From Pseudorhodobacter turbinis (GTDB lineage Bacteria; Pseudomonadota; Alphaproteobacteria; Rhodobacterales; Rhodobacteraceae), in contig NZ_CP039965.1 in NCBI RefSeq assembly GCF_005234135.1, positions 1,240,001 to 1,304,000 on the forward strand: a stretch of DNA of 64,000 nt. The letters run 5' to 3'. Position numbers and translations under genes: made by a program. The notes beneath the pieces are model-generated. The model saw only the letters and a list, made by a program, of their open reading frames with translations, was not told the origin of the DNA and ran no database searches. Below, one piece after another: positions 33,964 to 44,284 of this stretch. The first letter of the stretch is position 1. Every line of letters starts with the position of its first letter.

Positions 33964-34653
33964 ATGACAATGATCGAATTAAAAGACGTCTCCAAGGTTT
34001 TCACGCTGCACAACCAAGGGTCCGCCGTGATCGAGGTTCTGTCCGGTGTCAGCCTCTCGGTCAAGCCCGGTGAATGTGCGGCGCTGACCGGATCATCGGG
34101 GTCGGGGAAATCCACCTTGATGCGGATGATCTATGGCAACTACATGGCGCAATCGGGGGAAATCCGTATCGGCGGCACCGATCTGGTCAGGGCCGAACCG
34201 CGTGAGGTTATCCGCATCCGGCGCGAGACCTTGGGCTATGTCAGCCAGTTCTTGCGGGTGGTGCCACGGGTGGCGACCTTGGATGTGGTGGCCGAACCCC
34301 TGCGCGCCGTCGGGGTGGATGCCGATACCGCACAGGCCCGCGCGCGGGCGTTGTTGACCCAGCTCAATATCCCGCAAACGCTTTGGTCGCTTTCGCCCAC
34401 AACGTTTTCGGGCGGTGAACAACAGCGCGTCAATATTGCGCGCGGCTTTGCCCACCCTTACCCTGCGATGCTGCTGGATGAGCCGACCGCAAGCCTTGAC
34501 GCCCAAAACCGTCAGGTGGTCTTGACCCTGATCGAAGAGGCCAAGGCACGCGGTGCCGCCATCATCGGGATTTTCCATGATGAGGCCGCGCGCGATCAGG
34601 TCTGTGACCGTGAGATTGACGTCACCGGCTATGCGCCCCGGCGTGCGGCATGA
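33964..34653 (+). CDS. phnL: PhnL, ABC-type ATPase subunit of C-P lyase
   Basis: A 229-residue ATPase required for the first step (formation of the ribosyl phosphonate triphosphate). Walker A is GSSGSGKSTLMRMIYGNY, and the PhnL-specific VSQFLRVVPRVATLDVVAEPL occupies the Q-loop. Signature FSGGEQQRVNIARGF and Walker B MLLDEPTASLD follow. Start MTMIELKDVSKVF (ATG 33964) lies 5 bp after phnK. The stop overlaps phnN by 4 bp. Confidence 0.94.
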   Translation: MTMIELKDVSKVFTLHNQGSAVIEVLSGVSLSVKPGECAALTGSSGSGKSTLMRMIYGNYMAQSGEIRIGGTDLVRAEPREVIRIRRETLGYVSQFLRVVPRVATLDVVAEPLRAVGVDADTAQARARALLTQLNIPQTLWSLSPTTFSGGEQQRVNIARGFAHPYPAMLLDEPTASLDAQNRQVVLTLIEEAKARGAAIIGIFHDEAARDQVCDREIDVTGYAPRRAA

Positions 34654-35189
34654 CGGGCGGTCGGCTTATCGCGGTTGTCGGCCCCTCGGGCGTGGGCAAG
34701 GACAGCATCATGGCCGCCCTTGCCAGCCCGCAAATGCCACTGGTGCGCCGTGCCATCACCCGCGCCCCCGGTCTGGGCGGTGAGGATTACGACGCCATGA
34801 CCCCCGCCGATTTTGCCAAGGCCACCGAGGCAGGCGCCTTTTGCCTGCATTGGTCGGCGCATGGGCTGCAATACGGTATCCCCGCACAGGTGCGGCGGGA
34901 TGTCGAGGCGGGGGCGGACCGTATCGTGAACCTGTCACGCGGTGCCCTTGGCGAGGCCGCCAAGATCTTTGCGCGTCTGGTCGTGCTGCATATCACCGCC
35001 AGCCCCGAGACCTTGGCGCAACGTCTGAAACACCGCGGGCGTGAGGATACGGGCGATATCGCCAAACGGCTGGCCTCGGCGCAAAAGCCCCTGCCAGCGG
35101 GGCTGAATGTGATCGAGATCGTCAATGACGGCCCGCTAGAGGCCGCCGTGGCCAAGGCCCGCGCCGCCCTTCAGCCCGATAGGGTGTAA
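34650..35189 (+). CDS. phnN: PhnN, ribose 1,5-bisphosphate phosphokinase
   Basis: A 179-residue guanylate-kinase-like enzyme that phosphorylates ribose 1,5-bisphosphate to PRPP, the last step of the C-P lyase route. P-loop VGPSGVGKDSIMAAL, RAITRAPGLGGEDYDAMTPADF and FCLHWSAHGLQYGIP match the family. It overlaps phnL (ATGA), and its last 19 bp overlap the convergent DUF1045 gene. Confidence 0.92.
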   Translation: MTGGRLIAVVGPSGVGKDSIMAALASPQMPLVRRAITRAPGLGGEDYDAMTPADFAKATEAGAFCLHWSAHGLQYGIPAQVRRDVEAGADRIVNLSRGALGEAAKIFARLVVLHITASPETLAQRLKHRGREDTGDIAKRLASAQKPLPAGLNVIEIVNDGPLEAAVAKARAALQPDRV

Positions 35190-35842
35190 CGTTGGATCAC
35201 CTCAAACCGCCCATCGACACACTCCCCCACCAAGGCGATCTGGTCCAGCCGGAACGGCGCGGGCAGGGGGGGCAGATGGGCCTCGGTCATGGCCTGCCAA
35301 TGGGCGCGTGCGTCATCGGGCAACCGCCCCGTCAGCGTCATGTGGAACCCGAATTCCTCCATCACATAGGGATAGCCCCAGCGGGTCAGCAAGGCCTCTT
35401 GGCGCGCCGAAAGGCCCGCCGCACGTCTGCGGGCCAGCTCTGCCTCGGGGGCGGGGGCGCGGAAAGGGTCAAGGTCGGTCACACATTGCGCCGCCACGCG
35501 GGCGATTTCCGCCGTCCCGCCCACGGGCCGCAAGGCCAGAAACCCGCCCAGATTGCCCAATGCCAAACCATCACAAACCGCAGGCGCACAGCCCGCCGCC
35601 ATCAGGGCCACGGCCCGCTCCAGATCGGCAAAACTGTGCGGCGCATTCAGCACGAAGGGCGGCTTCAACGTGGCATGGAACCCGTATTTGCGCGGTGTCA
35701 TCGTTACGTCATCAAGCTGCGCTATGTCGAACTGATCCGCGGGCTGACCCAAGGCCACATCCCAGCCCAGCCATGCCGCCCCGAAACGTGCCAGATCACC
35801 CTCGGGCGGCACATAATAAATCGCAAAACGAGTGTATGACAT
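35171..35842 (-). CDS. DUF1045 protein of phosphonate operons, 2H phosphoesterase fold
   Basis: A 223-residue protein starting MSYTRFAIYYVPPEG (ATG 35842); a longer frame to 35992 runs into phnM and is unlikely. Two H-x-T motifs, GFHATLKPP (residue about 55) and GFHMTLTGR (about 175), mark the 2H phosphoesterase superfamily, whose members open cyclic phosphates. The family is known to occur with C-P lyase genes but has no assigned reaction. No phnP is present in this cluster, so it may hydrolyse 5-phosphoribosyl 1,2-cyclic phosphate. It is divergent from phnM and convergent with phnN. Confidence 0.88.
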   Translation of the reverse strand: MSYTRFAIYYVPPEGDLARFGAAWLGWDVALGQPADQFDIAQLDDVTMTPRKYGFHATLKPPFVLNAPHSFADLERAVALMAAGCAPAVCDGLALGNLGGFLALRPVGGTAEIARVAAQCVTDLDPFRAPAPEAELARRRAAGLSARQEALLTRWGYPYVMEEFGFHMTLTGRLPDDARAHWQAMTEAHLPPLPAPFRLDQIALVGECVDGRFEVIQRYTLSG

Positions 35843-35875
35843 GAATTCTCCTTCTCTTCCGATCACCATAGCGCA

Positions 35876-35891
35876 GGAACATGACCGTTCC
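35876..35891. promoter_or_regulatory. Inverted repeat GGAAC-N6-GTTCC directly before phnM
   Basis: GGAAC (35876-35880) and GTTCC (35887-35891) are perfect inverted arms that end at the phnM ATG, in the 49-bp divergent spacer with the DUF1045 gene. It could be an operator or a hairpin limiting translation; the sequence does not decide. No good ribosome-binding site is seen for phnM besides AGGA inside the first arm. Confidence 0.35.
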
Positions 35892-37034
35892 ATGTCAGAT
35901 AGCATCTGCCTTGCCAACGCCCGCCTTGTTCTGGCGGATCGCATTGTCACCGGCAGCGTGACGATCGAGGACGGCCTTATCACCGAGATCACCGAGGGCG
36001 ATCACATCCCCATAGGGGCAACCGACTGCAAGGGCGACTACCTGATGCCCGGTCTGGTGGAGCTGCACACCGACAATCTGGAACGCCACATAGAGCCGCG
36101 CCCCTCGGTCGACTGGCCGCACCGCCCCGCTATTCTGGCGCATGATGCCGAGCTTGCCTCAACCGGGATCACCACGGTGTTCGATGCGCTGCGGGTGGGG
36201 TCGATCCATGATGGCAAGGCGCGCTATGACCCCTATGCGCGCAGCCTTGCCAACGAGTTGCTGGAGGTCCGCGCGGCAGGGCATCTGCGCATCAGCCATT
36301 TCCTGCACCTGCGGGCCGAGATTTGTTCCGAAACCCTGCTGGAGGAGATGGCCGCTTTTGGTCCCGCGGATCGGGTCGGCATCGTCAGCCTGATGGACCA
36401 CACCCCCGGTCAGCGCCAGTTCCGCGATCTTTCCGCGCTCAAGACCTATGTCGCCAAGAAACGCGGGATGAATGATGCGGAATTTGAGGTCCATGTCGAA
36501 AACCTCAAGGCGTTGCAGCGTAAATACGGCGCGCAGCATGAGGTGGGCGCCGTGGCCGAGGCGAACCGCTATGGCGCGACCCTGTGCAGCCATGACGACA
36601 CCACCGCTGAACAGGTTGTGCATTCACGCGAGAACGGTGTGCGCTTTGCCGAATTCCCCACCACACTGGAGGCGGCAGAGGCCTGTCACGCAAACGGGAT
36701 CGCGGTGATGATGGGCGCGCCCAATATCATTCGGGGCGAGTCGCATTCGGGCAATGTCTCGGCGCTGGATCTGGCGCGGGCGGGGGTGCTGGATATTGTG
36801 TCCTCCGATTATGTGCCCTCGGCGTTGTTGTTGTCGGTGTTCCGGCTGAATGATGTTTGGGACGACCTGCCGCGCGCGGTGGCCTGTGTGACGCGCAACC
36901 CCGCATCGGCGGCGGGGCTGACGGATCGTGGGGCGATCGCGTCCGGCCTGCGCGGCGATGTGATCCGCGTCGGGCTGGCCCAAGGCGCGCCGCTATTGCG
37001 CGGCGTCTGGAGCAGGGGCGCGCGGGTCGGCTGA
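35892..37034 (+). CDS. phnM: PhnM, ribosyl-phosphonate triphosphate diphosphatase
   Basis: A 380-residue amidohydrolase-fold enzyme removing pyrophosphate from 5-triphosphoribosyl 1-phosphonate. It starts [19 protein letters not shown] (ATG 35892); the frame is open 20 codons upstream but that part overlaps the divergent gene. Metal-site motifs are [28 protein letters not shown] and [10 protein letters not shown], with [18 protein letters not shown] near the end. Its last 42 bp overlap the convergent ureG. It is placed apart from phnG-N by the inverted DUF1045 gene, so it has its own promoter. Confidence 0.93.
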   Translation: MSDSICLANARLVLADRIVTGSVTIEDGLITEITEGDHIPIGATDCKGDYLMPGLVELHTDNLERHIEPRPSVDWPHRPAILAHDAELASTGITTVFDALRVGSIHDGKARYDPYARSLANELLEVRAAGHLRISHFLHLRAEICSETLLEEMAAFGPADRVGIVSLMDHTPGQRQFRDLSALKTYVAKKRGMNDAEFEVHVENLKALQRKYGAQHEVGAVAEANRYGATLCSHDDTTAEQVVHSRENGVRFAEFPTTLEAAEACHANGIAVMMGAPNIIRGESHSGNVSALDLARAGVLDIVSSDYVPSALLLSVFRLNDVWDDLPRAVACVTRNPASAAGLTDRGAIASGLRGDVIRVGLAQGAPLLRGVWSRGARVG

Positions 37035-37649
37035 GAGGGTCAGCCCGCCTTCGCGTTGCAAAAACGCCACCACCTCGGCCACGCCCGTACCATCGCGCAG
37101 GTTTGCCATCACATAGGGGCGGGTCGCGCGGGCGGTTTTGGTATCGGTCTCTAGCTGGGTGATATCGACACCGACATGGGGGGCGAGGTCGGTTTTATTG
37201 ACCACCAGAAAATCGGATTTCGTCACCCCCGGCCCCTTTTTGCGCGGGATATCCTGACCGGCGGCGGTGTCGATGACATAGATCGACAGATCGACCAGCT
37301 CGGGACTGAAGGTCGCGGCAAGGTTATCGCCGCCGGATTCAATCAAGACCAGATCGAGGTCGGGGAATTTGCCGCGCAGATCGGCCACGGCGGCAAGGTT
37401 GATGCTAGCGTCCTCTCGGATGGCGGTATGGGGGCAGCCGCCGGTTTCCACGCCGCGAATGCGATCTTGGGGCAAGACCTGCGCGCGGACCAGAAAATCG
37501 GCATCCTCGCGGGTATAGATGTCATTGGTGATCACCGCCATCGAACACCGCCGAGCCAATGCGCGGCAAAGCTGTTCGGTCAGCGTGGTTTTCCCCGCGC
37601 CCACCGGGCCACCAATTCCCACCCGAAGCGGGCCGTTTGCATGGGTCAT
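36993..37649 (-). CDS. ureG: Urease accessory GTPase UreG
   Basis: A 218-residue GTPase that delivers nickel to urease. P-loop [14 protein letters not shown], the nickel-binding CPH motif in [30 protein letters not shown] and the guanine-specificity NKTDLAP are present. ATG 37649 overlaps the ureF stop. The C-terminal end extends slightly past the usual length and overlaps the 3' end of phnM by 42 bp. Confidence 0.96.
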   Translation of the reverse strand: MTHANGPLRVGIGGPVGAGKTTLTEQLCRALARRCSMAVITNDIYTREDADFLVRAQVLPQDRIRGVETGGCPHTAIREDASINLAAVADLRGKFPDLDLVLIESGGDNLAATFSPELVDLSIYVIDTAAGQDIPRKKGPGVTKSDFLVVNKTDLAPHVGVDITQLETDTKTARATRPYVMANLRDGTGVAEVVAFLQREGGLTLSADPRAPAPDAAQ

Positions 37650-38290
37650 GAGCGAAATATCCTTACCTCAAGTGTTTCGTGGCGCATGGCGGCCATATCG
37701 GCGCCGATGCTGCTGGAGAACAGATCATCCAATGTGGCCTCTGCGGCGCGGCCTGCGGTTTGCAAAATCACCGGCGAAAGGGACAAAAGCACGGCCTGCC
37801 CCTCGGCCCCGCCAAGCGGGACAAAACGCACGGCGGCGGAGACCAGCTGGGCGGCAAAGGCCTGAAGCCAAAGCGCAAGCACCTCCTTTGTGTCGAGGGC
37901 CATCCCTTGTGTGGCATGACCCACGGCCAGCGCATAGGGAAAAACCGGCGGTGTGGTGCCGGTCATACGGGCGACGAGCTGACCAAAGGTGGCGCCTTGG
38001 TCGCGCATCTCGGCGCTGCGCTCGGCACTGGGGGCATAGGCATAGGCCAGATCGGCGAGGGCATCGACATCGCCCTTGCGGGCCTGCGTCAGCAACACCG
38101 CATCCATCCAGCCGTTGCCATGGGTGATCAGCGCCGTGATCCAATCCGTCAGGCTGGCGGCATCCTGCACCGTGCCGTCGGCCATGGCTTGTTCGAGCCC
38201 TTGGCTATAGGCATACCCCCCCACCGGAAAGGCGGGTGAGAGCATCTGAACCAAGGCCAGCCGGTCCGCCGCAAGCGTGCTAATGTGCAT
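37646..38290 (-). CDS. ureF: Urease accessory protein UreF
   Basis: A helical protein of 214 residues that bridges UreD and UreG during nickel insertion. It has [23 protein letters not shown] at residues 16-38, the UreF hallmark, and [15 protein letters not shown] in the C-terminal half. ATG 38290 ([15 protein letters not shown]) is preferred; a frame-open ATG at 38314 would extend deeper into ureE. It overlaps both ureE and ureG. Confidence 0.92.
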   Translation of the reverse strand: MHISTLAADRLALVQMLSPAFPVGGYAYSQGLEQAMADGTVQDAASLTDWITALITHGNGWMDAVLLTQARKGDVDALADLAYAYAPSAERSAEMRDQGATFGQLVARMTGTTPPVFPYALAVGHATQGMALDTKEVLALWLQAFAAQLVSAAVRFVPLGGAEGQAVLLSLSPVILQTAGRAAEATLDDLFSSSIGADMAAMRHETLEVRIFRS

Positions 38291-38732
38291 GGCCCATCGT
38301 GCGGCCATGGCCATAAGCCCCGCCCTCCGGGTGAAAGGACAGCATCTTTGGCGTAAGGCTGGCCCCCAGCTGTGTCAGCATCGCCTCCAGCACCGGATCG
38401 CGGCGGATGACCAGATGATCGCCCGCCACCTGACAGGGCGTGTGCCGGTTGCCGATATGCCACGCCAGCCGCAAGAGGTTATCACCGCGGATCACGATCA
38501 CGGGTTCCTCGGCGGCGGCAATGGCGATCACACGGCCATCATCCAGTTGCAGGGCCTGACCGGGCAAAAGATTGGTCACCTCGGCCAGATCCAGCATAAA
38601 GGCGGTGCCGCCGTCGGCCTCGATCCGTTTGCGGCGCATCAGGCGGCTTTCATAATCCAGCGTCACCGTGTCGGAGGGGGTCTGTCCATGCCCCAAGGGC
38701 AGGACGGTTTGGCAAAGGGCAAGCAGGGTCAT
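38280..38732 (-). CDS. ureE: Urease accessory nickel chaperone UreE
   Basis: A 150-residue metallochaperone. The N-terminal peptide-binding domain has DTVTLDYESRLMRRKRIEADGG, and the metal domain has LLRLAWHIGNRHTPCQVAGDHLVI with the conserved NRH-x4-Q arrangement. The tail is modestly histidine-rich ([11 protein letters not shown]), shorter than in Klebsiella. It lies 6 bp after ureC. Confidence 0.93.
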   Translation of the reverse strand: MTLLALCQTVLPLGHGQTPSDTVTLDYESRLMRRKRIEADGGTAFMLDLAEVTNLLPGQALQLDDGRVIAIAAAEEPVIVIRGDNLLRLAWHIGNRHTPCQVAGDHLVIRRDPVLEAMLTQLGASLTPKMLSFHPEGGAYGHGRTMGHAH

Positions 38733-38738
38733 AGGGCC

Positions 38739-40448
<1,710 letters not shown>

Positions 40449-40449
40449 G

Positions 40450-40755
40450 TCAGAGATCCCCCATGATCTTGCTGTTGAAACCGAACACCCGCCGCGCACC
40501 GCCATAAGGGACAAGCTGCACCTCGCGGCGCTGTCCCGGCTCAAAGCGCACGGCGGTGCCTGCGGCGATATCGAGCCGCATCCCGCGCGCAGTGGTCCGG
40601 TCAAACTCCAGCCCCGCGTTGGCCTCGGCAAAATGGAAATGAGAGCCGACCTGAACCGGTCTGTCGCCGGTATTGGCAACCATCATGGTGATCGCGGGCT
40701 GCCCTTCATTCAGGGTAATCTCACCCGCCGCAGGGAAAACCTCACCCGGTATCAT
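40450..40755 (-). CDS. ureB: Urease beta subunit UreB
   Basis: A 101-residue structural subunit. It starts [18 protein letters not shown] (ATG 40755, overlapping the ureJ stop), with [28 protein letters not shown] and the C-terminal [12 protein letters not shown] typical of UreB. It ends one base before ureC. Confidence 0.96.
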   Translation of the reverse strand: MIPGEVFPAAGEITLNEGQPAITMMVANTGDRPVQVGSHFHFAEANAGLEFDRTTARGMRLDIAAGTAVRFEPGQRREVQLVPYGGARRVFGFNSKIMGDL

Positions 40756-41315
40756 AGCGCACCCCCGGCAAGGCCAAGCCCGGCAACCGCGGTGGCCAGC
40801 CCCATTGCGCGCGGCATCCATCCCGCGCCCATCCGGCCCAATGCGATGCCCACGCCATGCAAACCGGCGGTCATTCCGGCAAAGCCCGCGCCATAGGCGA
40901 CAAGCCCCGTGCCTGGCCCCTCAACCCCATGGGCAAAGCCGTGCGCGGCCCCGAATACGGCCAAGGCCAGCAAAACAGTGGCCAAGGCGGGCCGCAGGGC
41001 AAGGGCCGCCGCCGTGCCGATCAGCACGACCGAGGCGGTGATCATCGGCTCTACGCCTGAAACTATCATCCCCGTGGCCCCCGCCATGCCGCCCGCCAAC
41101 ATCGCTAGCACAAAGGCCAAGGGCATCGCCCAAAGCGCGCGCCCGCCGATCATCGCGGCCCAGACCCCGACGCCGACCATCGCTAGAATATGATCGGCCC
41201 CCGTGATCGGGTGGATCATCCCCGCAACAAAGGCGCCCCCCCCGCTGTGGGCGCCGCTATGGGCAAAGGCGGCACCGGGCAGGCAGATCAGGGCAGGAAG
41301 GGTAAGACGCAACAT
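40752..41315 (-). CDS. ureJ: HupE/UreJ-family membrane protein inside the urease operon
   Basis: A 187-residue membrane protein with a signal-like N-terminus ([21 protein letters not shown]) and about six helices. The family motif [24 protein letters not shown] is at residues 34-57, and [10 protein letters not shown] is in the second half. HupE/UreJ proteins are associated with nickel supply to hydrogenases and ureases and are probable nickel permeases. ATG 41315 has AAAGGATACCCG upstream. Its position between ureA and ureB is seen in other alphaproteobacterial urease operons. Confidence 0.9.
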   Translation of the reverse strand: MLRLTLPALICLPGAAFAHSGAHSGGGAFVAGMIHPITGADHILAMVGVGVWAAMIGGRALWAMPLAFVLAMLAGGMAGATGMIVSGVEPMITASVVLIGTAAALALRPALATVLLALAVFGAAHGFAHGVEGPGTGLVAYGAGFAGMTAGLHGVGIALGRMGAGWMPRAMGLATAVAGLGLAGGAL

Positions 41316-41336
41316 CGGGTATCCTTTCAAACGGGG

Positions 41337-41639
41337 TCAGCGGATCGGCTGATGAACAGTGACAAGTTTGGTGCCATCGGGAAATGTCGCCTCGACTTGA
41401 ACCGAGTGGAGCATCTCGGGGATGCCCTCCATGCAATCCTCGGCGCGAAGCACCTCGGCACCGGCCTGCATCAGATCGGCGACGCTGCGGCCATCGCGCG
41501 CGCCTTCGACCACGAAATCGGTGATCAGGGCCACGGCCTCGGGGTGGTTCAGCTTTACACCGCGTTCAAGCCGGTTTCGGGCCACCATCGCGGCCAAAGA
41601 CACCAATAGTTTTTCGCGCTCGCGTGGGGTCAGGTTCAT
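41337..41639 (-). CDS. ureA: Urease gamma subunit UreA
   Basis: A 100-residue structural subunit starting [27 protein letters not shown] (ATG 41639, overlapping the ureD stop). [19 protein letters not shown] and [20 protein letters not shown] are family hallmarks. A much longer open frame upstream on the same frame is the shadow of ureD and is not used. Confidence 0.95.
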   Translation of the reverse strand: MNLTPREREKLLVSLAAMVARNRLERGVKLNHPEAVALITDFVVEGARDGRSVADLMQAGAEVLRAEDCMEGIPEMLHSVQVEATFPDGTKLVTVHQPIR

Positions 41640-42460
41640 ATCAATCCTCCGCTCTGCCAGACGCGGGGTAGGGCCCGTCCGGTCAGAATTTTCAAAACTC
41701 GGGCAAGTTGTTGACGCATGGGCCAGCCGTCCGCCGCACTGATGCGCAGCACACAGCGACCATCCCAGCCGGACACGGCCGCCCCCGCGCCCAAGGCCGC
41801 ACGCAGCGGCCCGACGGCATCCTCGGCGCCCTGCGCGATCAGGCACACCACCGCAAAGGCACGATCCCCGCGTAAAAGGGCGGCCGAACGATCGGCCAGA
41901 ACATCCGCATTCAGCCGCAAGCCCTCGGCCCAAAGGGGGCGGCCTTTGCGGCGGATGATGCGGTGGTCCTGTAATCCGGCGTGATGCAGGGTTTCGCCCA
42001 TCGCGGCCCGGCCCAGAACAAGGCTTTCGGCCAAAAGACATTCGGCCCCCGCGGCCAGATCTATTTCTGTTGTGCGGTGCAGGTTGGCATTCTGGAACAG
42101 GATGGTTTCTTGTGGCATCCAGTCCAGCCGCCCACCCGCGCCGACACGCGCCCGAATATCCAGCCGTGCCGCGCCGCTCGACACGGCATAGCCGCGCTCG
42201 GCGGTTTGGGTGGTCGCCAGAACACGACATCCCGCGCCGACATCCATCGAGAGGCGCAAGTGGTCGCCGCCGGTCAGCCCGCCCGAGGTGTTCAAAAACA
42301 CCGCCTCGGGCACATCCCCTGCAACACGCGGCAGCATGACCTTGGCCGCGCCTTCCTGACGCAGCACATCCAATGCGACCCGCCCGTTGCGTTTGGTGAA
42401 TCCCAGATCCGCCAAGCCATAACTGCGCTGCATTTGGGATTGATCAATCTCGTCCAGCAT
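41636..42460 (-). CDS. ureD: Urease accessory protein UreD
   Basis: A 274-residue beta-rich scaffold that binds apo-urease for activation. [34 protein letters not shown] and [24 protein letters not shown] are classical UreD blocks. It is the first gene of the operon ureDA-ureJ-ureBC-ureEFG; each gene overlaps or nearly touches the next. No obvious NtrC site was seen in the 279 bp before it. Confidence 0.95.
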   Translation of the reverse strand: MLDEIDQSQMQRSYGLADLGFTKRNGRVALDVLRQEGAAKVMLPRVAGDVPEAVFLNTSGGLTGGDHLRLSMDVGAGCRVLATTQTAERGYAVSSGAARLDIRARVGAGGRLDWMPQETILFQNANLHRTTEIDLAAGAECLLAESLVLGRAAMGETLHHAGLQDHRIIRRKGRPLWAEGLRLNADVLADRSAALLRGDRAFAVVCLIAQGAEDAVGPLRAALGAGAAVSGWDGRCVLRISAADGWPMRQQLARVLKILTGRALPRVWQSGGLI

Positions 42461-42739
42461 CTACCCGCCTTTCAAGCCCCCTCTATGGCATGGCAGTTTG
42501 GCTGCGCACATATTCGGGCACGCAAAGACGAGGGGTAGACGGCGCGGCAGGTGTTGTTGCGCGTTATTTAGGCGAACTGCATAAAATGCGGGCTACTTCC
42601 AAAGGTATCATGCGCAAAAACCGGCTTTCTTAGGCTTTAATTCAGGCAGGGGGCATTATCTTCAGTTGTAATCGTTTCATTAGTTGTATGTTTCGAAAAC
42701 TGAAGTATATCCGAGGCGCGTCGGGTTGAAGGATTCGTC
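42461..42739. promoter_or_regulatory. Divergent promoter region between ureD and the marR-RND operon
   Basis: This 279-bp spacer is A/T-richer than its flanks. A near-palindromic GTTTCGAAAAC lies about 45 bp before the marR start (in the stretch 42689-42699), a plausible MarR-type operator. No terminator or Pho-type box was recognised. Confidence 0.35.
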
Positions 42740-43231
42740 ATGGACCAAGCTGACAGAAAAAACACCTCTCCTTTGCCGGATGATCTTCCGGCAGAGCTTA
42801 ATATTTTGTTGGGGGTGCATTTTCTCTATTGGAAAACTGCTGAGGTGCTGGATGCGACCAGCTCTCAATCGCGGCTTTCCAAGAACGAGCGCGGGCTTTT
42901 GCTGCTGCTGGAAAACCCCAAACGTATGGGGGTTCTGGCCGAACAGATGCAGATATTGCCCTCGACACTCACCTCTATCGCGGATGAGCTGGAGGGGAGA
43001 GGGATCGCGGTGCGTGAACGAAGTCCGGATGACCGCCGCGCATGGCGCTTGCGGTTGACCGATGACGGGGTCGCAATGCGACAGGACATTGTCGGGCAGG
43101 TCGTGCGCATGTTCAGGGAAGTTTCCGGCCTGTCACAGGCCGAGATCGAAATGATGTCCGCTGAAATGTTGAAAATCGCCCATAACATCAAGGCCAATGG
43201 CCTGCCTGAAGGAGCCAAGTCATGCCCGTAA
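42740..43231 (+). CDS. MarR-family transcriptional regulator
   Basis: A 163-residue winged-helix repressor. The DNA-binding block runs from LSKNERGLLLLLENPKRMGVLAEQMQILPSTLTSIADELEGRGI to VRERSPDDRRAWRLRLTDDG, the classical MarR wing. It precedes an RND efflux pair and overlaps the adaptor gene by 10 bp, so it most likely represses its own operon and responds to a transported or toxic compound. Confidence 0.9.
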   Translation: MDQADRKNTSPLPDDLPAELNILLGVHFLYWKTAEVLDATSSQSRLSKNERGLLLLLENPKRMGVLAEQMQILPSTLTSIADELEGRGIAVRERSPDDRRAWRLRLTDDGVAMRQDIVGQVVRMFREVSGLSQAEIEMMSAEMLKIAHNIKANGLPEGAKSCP

Positions 43232-44274
43232 AACACATGCTATTGGGATCTGTCCTCGCGCTTTTGGCATTTGCGCCGATGAGCCTGCAGGCGCAAGAGC
43301 CGCTTAAACCGGTGAAGCTTATCACGGCTGAGGCGGGTAACCCTGACAGGACGCGGCAGTTCTTCGGACAGGTCGTGGCGCGCCAGACTGTCGACTTGGC
43401 GTTTCAGGTGCCGGGCCAGATTGTCGAATTTCCGGTGATCGAGGGTACGTCAATCGCGCAAGGGGAATTGATCGCGCAGCTTGATCTGGAAAGTTTCGAG
43501 CTTTCCCTTGAGCAGGCGCAATTGCAAAAAGAACAGGCCGAGCGGAATTTGGACCGGTTGGAACGACTTTCCTCCAGAACTGCCAGTCAAGTGCAGATCG
43601 ATGATACCGCGACCGCGCTTTCGCTTGCCAAGGTTGCGGTGAAAAATGCCGAATATGCGCTGAAACATGCCACGTTGCTGGCCCCCTTCGATGCCTTGGT
43701 CGCCACCCGAGAGGTTGCCAATTTCACCACGACTTCGGCGGGGACACCGGTTGTGCGCTTGCATGATATGTCGGAAATACGGGTAGAGGTGGATGTGCCT
43801 GAAATTCTGTTCCTCGGTCTGGATCAAAGTGATGATTTCACCATCTCCGCGCGGTTCCCCTCGTCGGATGTGCTTTACCCGCTGGATTTGCGAGAGTTCA
43901 ATGCCGAAACCTCCAAGGTCGGACAGTCGTTCCGCGTCACATTAGGGATGAACCCGCCAGAGGGGCTTCGTATTTTGCCGGGGGCCTCTGTGACGGTGAT
44001 CGCAAGCGTTCCGGGGGCTGATACGGGTGGTATTTTGCTGCCCAAACAGGCGATCTTCATTGATGATAACGGTGATCCGGCGGTCATGGCCTTCACACCC
44101 AAGGAAGCGGAGGAAGGTCACGTAAACAAGCTGTTGGTGCAGGTTGTCCCTGCGCAGGGGAATGATGTTCTTGTGACCTCGGGCATCGCGCCGGGGACGG
44201 AGGTGGTTGCCGCTGGCGGGGCCGCATTGAAGGACGGGCAAGCCGTTCGCCGCTTTGCCGGTTTTGGCAATTAA
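43222..44274 (+). CDS. RND efflux periplasmic adaptor (membrane-fusion protein)
   Basis: A 350-residue secreted adaptor with signal peptide KHMLLGSVLALLAFAPMSLQA. The two lipoyl half-motifs are VDLAFQVPGQIVEFPVIEGTSIAQGELIAQLD and AEYALKHATLLAPFDALVATREV, separated by a short coiled-coil hairpin (residues 90-140). The beta-barrel follows, with GILLPKQAIFIDDNG near the end. It links the inner-membrane pump to an outer-membrane channel, which is not encoded here. Confidence 0.9.
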   Translation: MPVKHMLLGSVLALLAFAPMSLQAQEPLKPVKLITAEAGNPDRTRQFFGQVVARQTVDLAFQVPGQIVEFPVIEGTSIAQGELIAQLDLESFELSLEQAQLQKEQAERNLDRLERLSSRTASQVQIDDTATALSLAKVAVKNAEYALKHATLLAPFDALVATREVANFTTTSAGTPVVRLHDMSEIRVEVDVPEILFLGLDQSDDFTISARFPSSDVLYPLDLREFNAETSKVGQSFRVTLGMNPPEGLRILPGASVTVIASVPGADTGGILLPKQAIFIDDNGDPAVMAFTPKEAEEGHVNKLLVQVVPAQGNDVLVTSGIAPGTEVVAAGGAALKDGQAVRRFAGFGN

Positions 44275-44284
44275 GGGGCCACAG

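Noticed and set aside
41640..42230. N-terminal extension of ureA as a 297-codon gene
   Set aside because: Only the last 100 codons resemble UreA; the rest is an antisense-free shadow in the ureD coding region with implausible composition.
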